Part shown: in pieces, positions 41,804 through 41,810 of the stretch
Layout: every line of letters starts with the position of its first letter
Position numbering within the stretch: position 1 is the first letter of the stretch
Assembly: GCA_964393115.1 (NCBI GenBank)
Contig: CAYMST010000010.1
Location: forward strand, 1-41,810
DNA: 41,810 nt
Direction of reading: 5' to 3'
Source of the DNA: CAYMST01 sp964393115
GTDB taxonomy: Bacteria > Bacteroidota > Bacteroidia > Cytophagales > Cyclobacteriaceae
Position numbers and translations under genes: made by a program
The notes under the pieces: model-generated
Databases searched by the model: none
What the model saw: only the letters and a program-made list of their open reading frames with translations
Told to the model about the DNA's origin: nothing

Positions 41804-41810
41804 GTTTTTA

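Overview
The window comes from a member of the Bacteroidota, most likely a marine Cytophagales-type bacterium (order inferred, species not identifiable). The signs are a fused CcoN-CcoO cbb3 oxidase with the Bacteroidota gene order around it, a type IX secretion C-terminal sorting domain, almost no Shine-Dalgarno sequences, and promoter-like TTTG / TAnnTnnG motifs.

Layout. 1-3.0 kb: a patatin-like hydrolase (minus) and a DUF4914 P-loop protein (plus) ending in a strong terminator. 3.0-10.5 kb (minus): a microaerobic respiration locus, read from the right as ccoS, ccoNO, ccoQ, ccoP, ccoG, fixH/ccoH, a SafE-like membrane protein and hemN. The matching copper ATPase gene ccoI lies at 17.3-19.6 kb on the same strand, so the locus is split by about 6.7 kb of AT-rich DNA.

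10.8-17.0 kb: the insert is an array of six gene cassettes (nine small genes, all plus strand). Each cassette begins with a GTT-type core, and for five of the six that core is repeated as its reverse complement just after the last gene of the same cassette, at the left end of a 118-272 bp imperfect palindrome. This is the architecture of integron gene cassettes and attC sites, but no integrase gene is in the window and most sites are longer than usual attC sites. Cargo includes an AbiC-like membrane protein, an endonuclease/exonuclease/phosphatase-fold enzyme, an AraC regulator with a GNAT acetyltransferase, and unknown proteins.

19.9-21.8 kb: a secreted protein with four SdrD-B-like repeats and a T9SS sorting domain. 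21.8-22.2 kb: a structured intergenic repeat and a promoter region.

22.2-37.7 kb: the most unusual coding region, six large genes with no signal peptides and no replication, capsid or sheath genes nearby. They encode a 1333-residue unknown protein, a LamG protein with a self-cleaving S74 tail-spike chaperone domain, an 800-residue unknown protein, a minimal subtilisin-like protease, a DUF6603-type protein and a 726-residue unknown protein. Genes two to five are translationally coupled. The first and last genes carry related copies of the same upstream control region, so the set is probably one co-regulated system. I read it as an uncharacterised surface or extracellular assembly with its own maturation proteases; that function is inference.

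37.7-41.8 kb (minus): a membrane/coiled-coil protein, a small inverted-repeat (MITE-like) element of about 160 bp, a GH25 lysozyme lipoprotein and a SpoIIE-type phosphatase with a membrane sensor region.
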